DNA from: Lachnospiraceae bacterium
Lineage (GTDB): Bacteria > Bacillota > Clostridia > Lachnospirales > Lachnospiraceae
Length of the DNA stretch: 39,007 nucleotides
Assembly: GCA_024689465.1 (NCBI GenBank)
Contig: JAILDL010000150.1
Span: 1 to 39,007 of the forward strand
Direction of reading: 5' to 3'
This document shows, piece by piece, positions 36,617-39,007 of the stretch. The notes beneath the pieces were generated by a model. The model had not been told where the DNA came from and did not search any database. It saw only the letters and a program-made list of their open reading frames with translations. The translations under genes and the position numbers were made by a program. Within the stretch, counting starts at the first letter, position 1, and each line of letters opens with the position of its first letter.

Positions 36617-37375
36617 TTCGTCACTTCCTGCCTGCGTTGACGCTGGGGTGAGTGACTAAGCGAGGGGAAACAAGCTTACTTAGTCACTTCCCGCCTGCGT
36701 TGGCTAAGAGGTGAGTGACTAAGTAGTTGGGAATCAAGCTTGTTTAGTCACTTTCTGCTGGTGTTGACGCTGGGGTGGGTGACTAAGTGGAGGGGAAACA
36801 TGCTTGCTTAGTCACTTCCCGCTGGTGTCAGGCCCTGGGGCGAGTGACTAAGTAGTGGGGAATCATGCTTGTTTAGCCACTTCCCGCCTGCGTTGGCGCT
36901 GAGGAAAGTGACTAAGTAGCGGGGAATTAAGCACGCTTAGTCACTTTTCGCCTGCGTTGACGCTGGGGTGGGTGACTAAGCGGAGGGGAATCATGCTTGT
37001 TTAGTCACTTCCCGCCTGCGTTGGCTAAGAGGTGAGTGACTAAGTGGAGGGGAATCATGCTTGTTTAGTCACTTCCCGCCTGCGTTGACGCTGAGTCGAG
37101 TGACTAAGTAGTGGGGAATCATGCTTGTTTAGTCACTTTTCGCCTGCGTTGACACTGAGGCGAGTGGCTAAGTGAGAAGGAAACAAGCTTGTTTAGTCAC
37201 TTCCCGCTGGCGTTGGCTAAGAGGTGAGTGACTAAGTAGTGGGGAAACAAGCTTGTTTAGTCACTTCCCGCTGGTGTCAGGCCCTGGGGTGGGTGACTAA
37301 GTAGTGGGGAAACAAGCTTGCTTAGTCACTTTCCGCCAATGTCAGACCCTGGGGTGGATGACTAAGTAGAAAAAA
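36617..37375. repeat. 12-unit tandem array, 64-base period, alternating inverted half-sites
   Basis: The core GTCACTT recurs at 36620, 36683, 36747, 36811, 36876 (GCCACTT), 36940, 37004, 37068, 37132, 37196, 37260 and 37325. The steps are 63, 64, 64, 65 and then 64, with 65 at the end. In the middle of each unit its inverse, AGTGACTAAG, occurs 32 bases on, so half-sites alternate in orientation about every three helical turns. Between them lie variable cassettes: GCGTTGACGCTGGGG, GCGTTGGCTAAGAGG or GTGTCAGGCCCTGGGG in one interval, and a GGGGAA(A/T)CA(A/T)GCTTG type in the other. The last unit at 37325 is degenerate. There is no reading frame, no Shine-Dalgarno and no promoter. It lies between the lgt terminator and the mraZ promoter. 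Confidence 0.93.
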
Positions 37376-37433
37376 CAAGCAATATGAATAGAAACAGGGT
37401 AAATTTAGAAAGCGGTCAGCTAAAAATGGGCAT

Positions 37434-37470
37434 AAAAAAATCCGGATCGCTACATTTGTAGCGATCCGGA
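37434..37470 (-). terminator. lgt: Rho-independent terminator of lgt
   Basis: A 13-base perfect stem (TCCGGATCGCTAC with its complement) and a four-base loop are followed by seven T on the minus strand, 22 bases beyond the lgt stop. Confidence 0.95.
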
Positions 37471-37491
37471 AGTTATCAAAGATAAATCCCT

Positions 37492-38415
37492 CTACTTTGC
37501 AACATCTTTCCCGGTAATTTCATCTGATTTTTCAGTTGCAGCGCCTACTCCCGTTTTGCGGATCTTCACCAGCTTCACGATCCACACGGCTACGCCGGCT
37601 GCCACGATCACCAGTGACAATGCCAGTGAAACCGGAATAGTGGTTCCCCGGATGTACAGCTGATCCGTACGGATGGCTTCAATCCAGGCTCTGCCAAGGC
37701 CATAGCCTACCAGATAGATCAGGGCTACTTCCCCATGGAACTTCTTATGTGTGATATACAGGCACATGATCACCACCAGCGCCAGATTCCACACGGATTC
37801 ATACAGGAATGTGGGATGCACCTGGATGTAGTTGGTCCCATCTAAGATGGTAGCTGCCAGCGCATCATTAATATCCCTTGCTCGTACCGCTTCAATTGGA
37901 AGACGCATGGCAAAGAGATTGTCAGTATAGCTGCCGAACACTTCCCGGTTAAAGAAGTTGCCCCAACGGCCGATGGCCTGTCCCAGTGCCAAACCGGGTA
38001 CACAGATATCACAGATCTGCAGATAGTTGACCTTTTTGATCTTGGAATAGATCAGCAGGGTTAAAAATGCAGCGATGATACTGCCGTAAATAGCGCCGCC
38101 GCCCTGTCGCATATTAAAGATCTGCAGCAGATTGTCCTTATAATAATCCCAGGCAAAGGCCACATAGTAGATCCGAGCGCCGATAATGGAAAAGATCACG
38201 CCGTAGATCGCGAAATCCCAGATCGTATCGGGATTGACATGGTCTTCCTTAGCAAGGCGGGTTGCCAGGAAGATCCCGGCCAGGATACCCAGCGCAATAA
38301 TGATGCCGTAATAGGCGATCGTAAAACCAAACACGGAAATGTTCTTGCCCACATTTTCCAGGTAGATCCCCAGATGCGGGAAGGCGATATCCGTTGTTCC
38401 CATCATTTCTTTCAT
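37492..38415 (-). CDS. lgt: Prolipoprotein diacylglyceryl transferase
   Basis: This 307-residue enzyme with about seven membrane segments transfers diacylglycerol from phosphatidylglycerol to the lipobox cysteine of prolipoproteins. It thereby serves the two lipoproteins found in this window. The Lgt core GQAIGRWGNFFNREVFG, the RQGGGAIYG motif, and HPTFLYES are present, and the family's catalytic arginines are in these segments. AAAGGAC precedes the ATG at 38415. It ends in a Lys/Glu-rich tail. It follows ychF by 66 bases and may be co-transcribed with it. Confidence 0.97.
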   Translation of the reverse strand: MKEMMGTTDIAFPHLGIYLENVGKNISVFGFTIAYYGIIIALGILAGIFLATRLAKEDHVNPDTIWDFAIYGVIFSIIGARIYYVAFAWDYYKDNLLQIFNMRQGGGAIYGSIIAAFLTLLIYSKIKKVNYLQICDICVPGLALGQAIGRWGNFFNREVFGSYTDNLFAMRLPIEAVRARDINDALAATILDGTNYIQVHPTFLYESVWNLALVVIMCLYITHKKFHGEVALIYLVGYGLGRAWIEAIRTDQLYIRGTTIPVSLALSLVIVAAGVAVWIVKLVKIRKTGVGAATEKSDEITGKDVAK

Positions 38416-38481
38416 GTTTTGTCCTTTAAACCGGCATCTTCTGGATCGCTTTGTTCCTACTCCAAGCCGGTCTTTTCTGAA

Positions 38482-39007
38482 TTACACGTTGAAACGGAAT
38501 AAGATCACGTCGCCGTCTTTTACCACGTAATCCTTTCCTTCCATACCTACCAGACCTTTTTCACGGGCAGCTGCCAGAGAGCCCTCATTTAACAGATCCT
38601 GATAGTTTACCACTTCTGCCTTGATAAAGCCTCTCTCAAAGTCGGTGTGGATCTTGCCGGCTGCCTGCGGTGCCTTGGTTCCCTGCTTGATGGTCCATGC
38701 ACGGCACTCATCTTCGCCTGCGGTTAAGAAGCTCATCAGGCCCAGCAGCTTGTAGCTGGCGCGGATCAGCTTGTCCAGACCGGACTCGGTAAGGCCTAAG
38801 GTCTCCAGGAATTCCGCCTTCTCATCATCATCCAGCTCGGAGATCTCTTCCTCCACCTTGGCGGAAACGCAGAATACTTCGCTGCCTTCGGTTGCGGCAT
38901 ACTCTCTCACCTTCGCTACCATAGCATTGGAAGCTCCGTCATCTGCCAGGTCATCTTCTGCCACATTGGCCGCATAGATCACCGGCTTATCGGTGAGCAG
39001 ATTGTAC
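38482..39007 (-). CDS. ychF: Redox-regulated ATPase YchF, C-terminal part (partial)
   Basis: About 175 residues are visible, running off the right edge; the GTPase/ATPase core and start are missing. The visible part begins NLLTDKPVIYAANVAEDD and continues through the coiled-coil region ELDDDEKAEFLETLGL to the TGS-type end AAREKGLVGMEGKDYVV(K)DGDVILFRFNV (quoted in part). YchF is a universally conserved ribosome-associated ATPase of the Obg family. The end of the gene is complete. A loose inverted pair (ACCGGC/GCCGGT) lies after the stop, but I do not call it a terminator. Confidence 0.96.
   Translation of the reverse strand, partial: YNLLTDKPVIYAANVAEDDLADDGASNAMVAKVREYAATEGSEVFCVSAKVEEEISELDDDEKAEFLETLGLTESGLDKLIRASYKLLGLMSFLTAGEDECRAWTIKQGTKAPQAAGKIHTDFERGFIKAEVVNYQDLLNEGSLAAAREKGLVGMEGKDYVVKDGDVILFRFNV

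Noticed and set aside
36750-37320. G-quadruplex cluster from GGGG and GGGTG runs in the array
   Set aside because: Most units have only two or three runs of three or more G within reach; a stable four-run motif is not consistent from unit to unit.
36617-37375. CRISPR array
   Set aside because: The intervals between repeats are themselves conserved cassettes and not unique spacers, the half-sites alternate in orientation, the period is 64 and there are no cas genes nearby. The degenerate last unit alone is not enough.

Overview
The window comes from a low-to-mid GC, Gram-positive anaerobe, most likely a Lachnospiraceae-type Clostridia. The clues are a YesM/YesN-controlled sugar ABC operon, a DUF5688-type protein, the order yqeG-aroE-aroK-aroQ-efp, a division/cell-wall (dcw) cluster headed by mraZ, and clean Firmicutes ribosome sites and sigma-A promoters. 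Every gene I can support lies on the minus strand, so the biological reading direction is from high to low coordinates.

Read in that direction: the C-terminal part of ychF (right edge) and lgt end at a strong terminator. A gene-free stretch of 1085 bases (36407-37491) follows. It holds a 12-unit tandem array with a 64-base period built from two inverted half-sites exactly 32 bases apart, and then the mraZ promoter with five MraZ-type boxes. Next comes the dcw cluster: mraZ, rsmH, ftsL-like, a class B penicillin-binding protein, mraY, murD, ftsW, ftsQ/divIB and ftsZ. murE, murF and murG are absent from their usual places. Then come a PAP2 phosphatase preceded by 33-base tandem repeats, nrdR, a complete dipeptide-type ABC transporter, a small protein of unknown function, the yqeG-aro operon, efp, a DUF5688 protein, tRNA-Arg(CCG), an SH3b envelope protein, a zinc-ribbon/TPM-domain pair and gdhA with an unusual promoter and leader. 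The window ends with a second small unknown protein and a carbohydrate operon (solute-binding lipoprotein, two permeases, YesM kinase, YesN regulator, GH88 unsaturated glucuronyl hydrolase) and the start of an LTA-synthase-like membrane sulfatase at the left edge.

Functionally there are four blocks: division and peptidoglycan synthesis (mraZ to ftsZ); oligopeptide uptake; aromatic amino acid precursors plus EF-P; and uptake and cleavage of unsaturated uronic acid oligosaccharides under a two-component system.

The observation most likely to be new is the 64-base array at about 36617-37375. It is not a CRISPR: the whole unit is conserved, the half-sites alternate in orientation at an even 32-base spacing, and internal variants recur in mosaic fashion. 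It most resembles the alternating palindromic (BIME/REPIN-like) arrays of Proteobacteria. A similar but solitary inverted pair overlaps the promoter of the tRNA-Arg gene.
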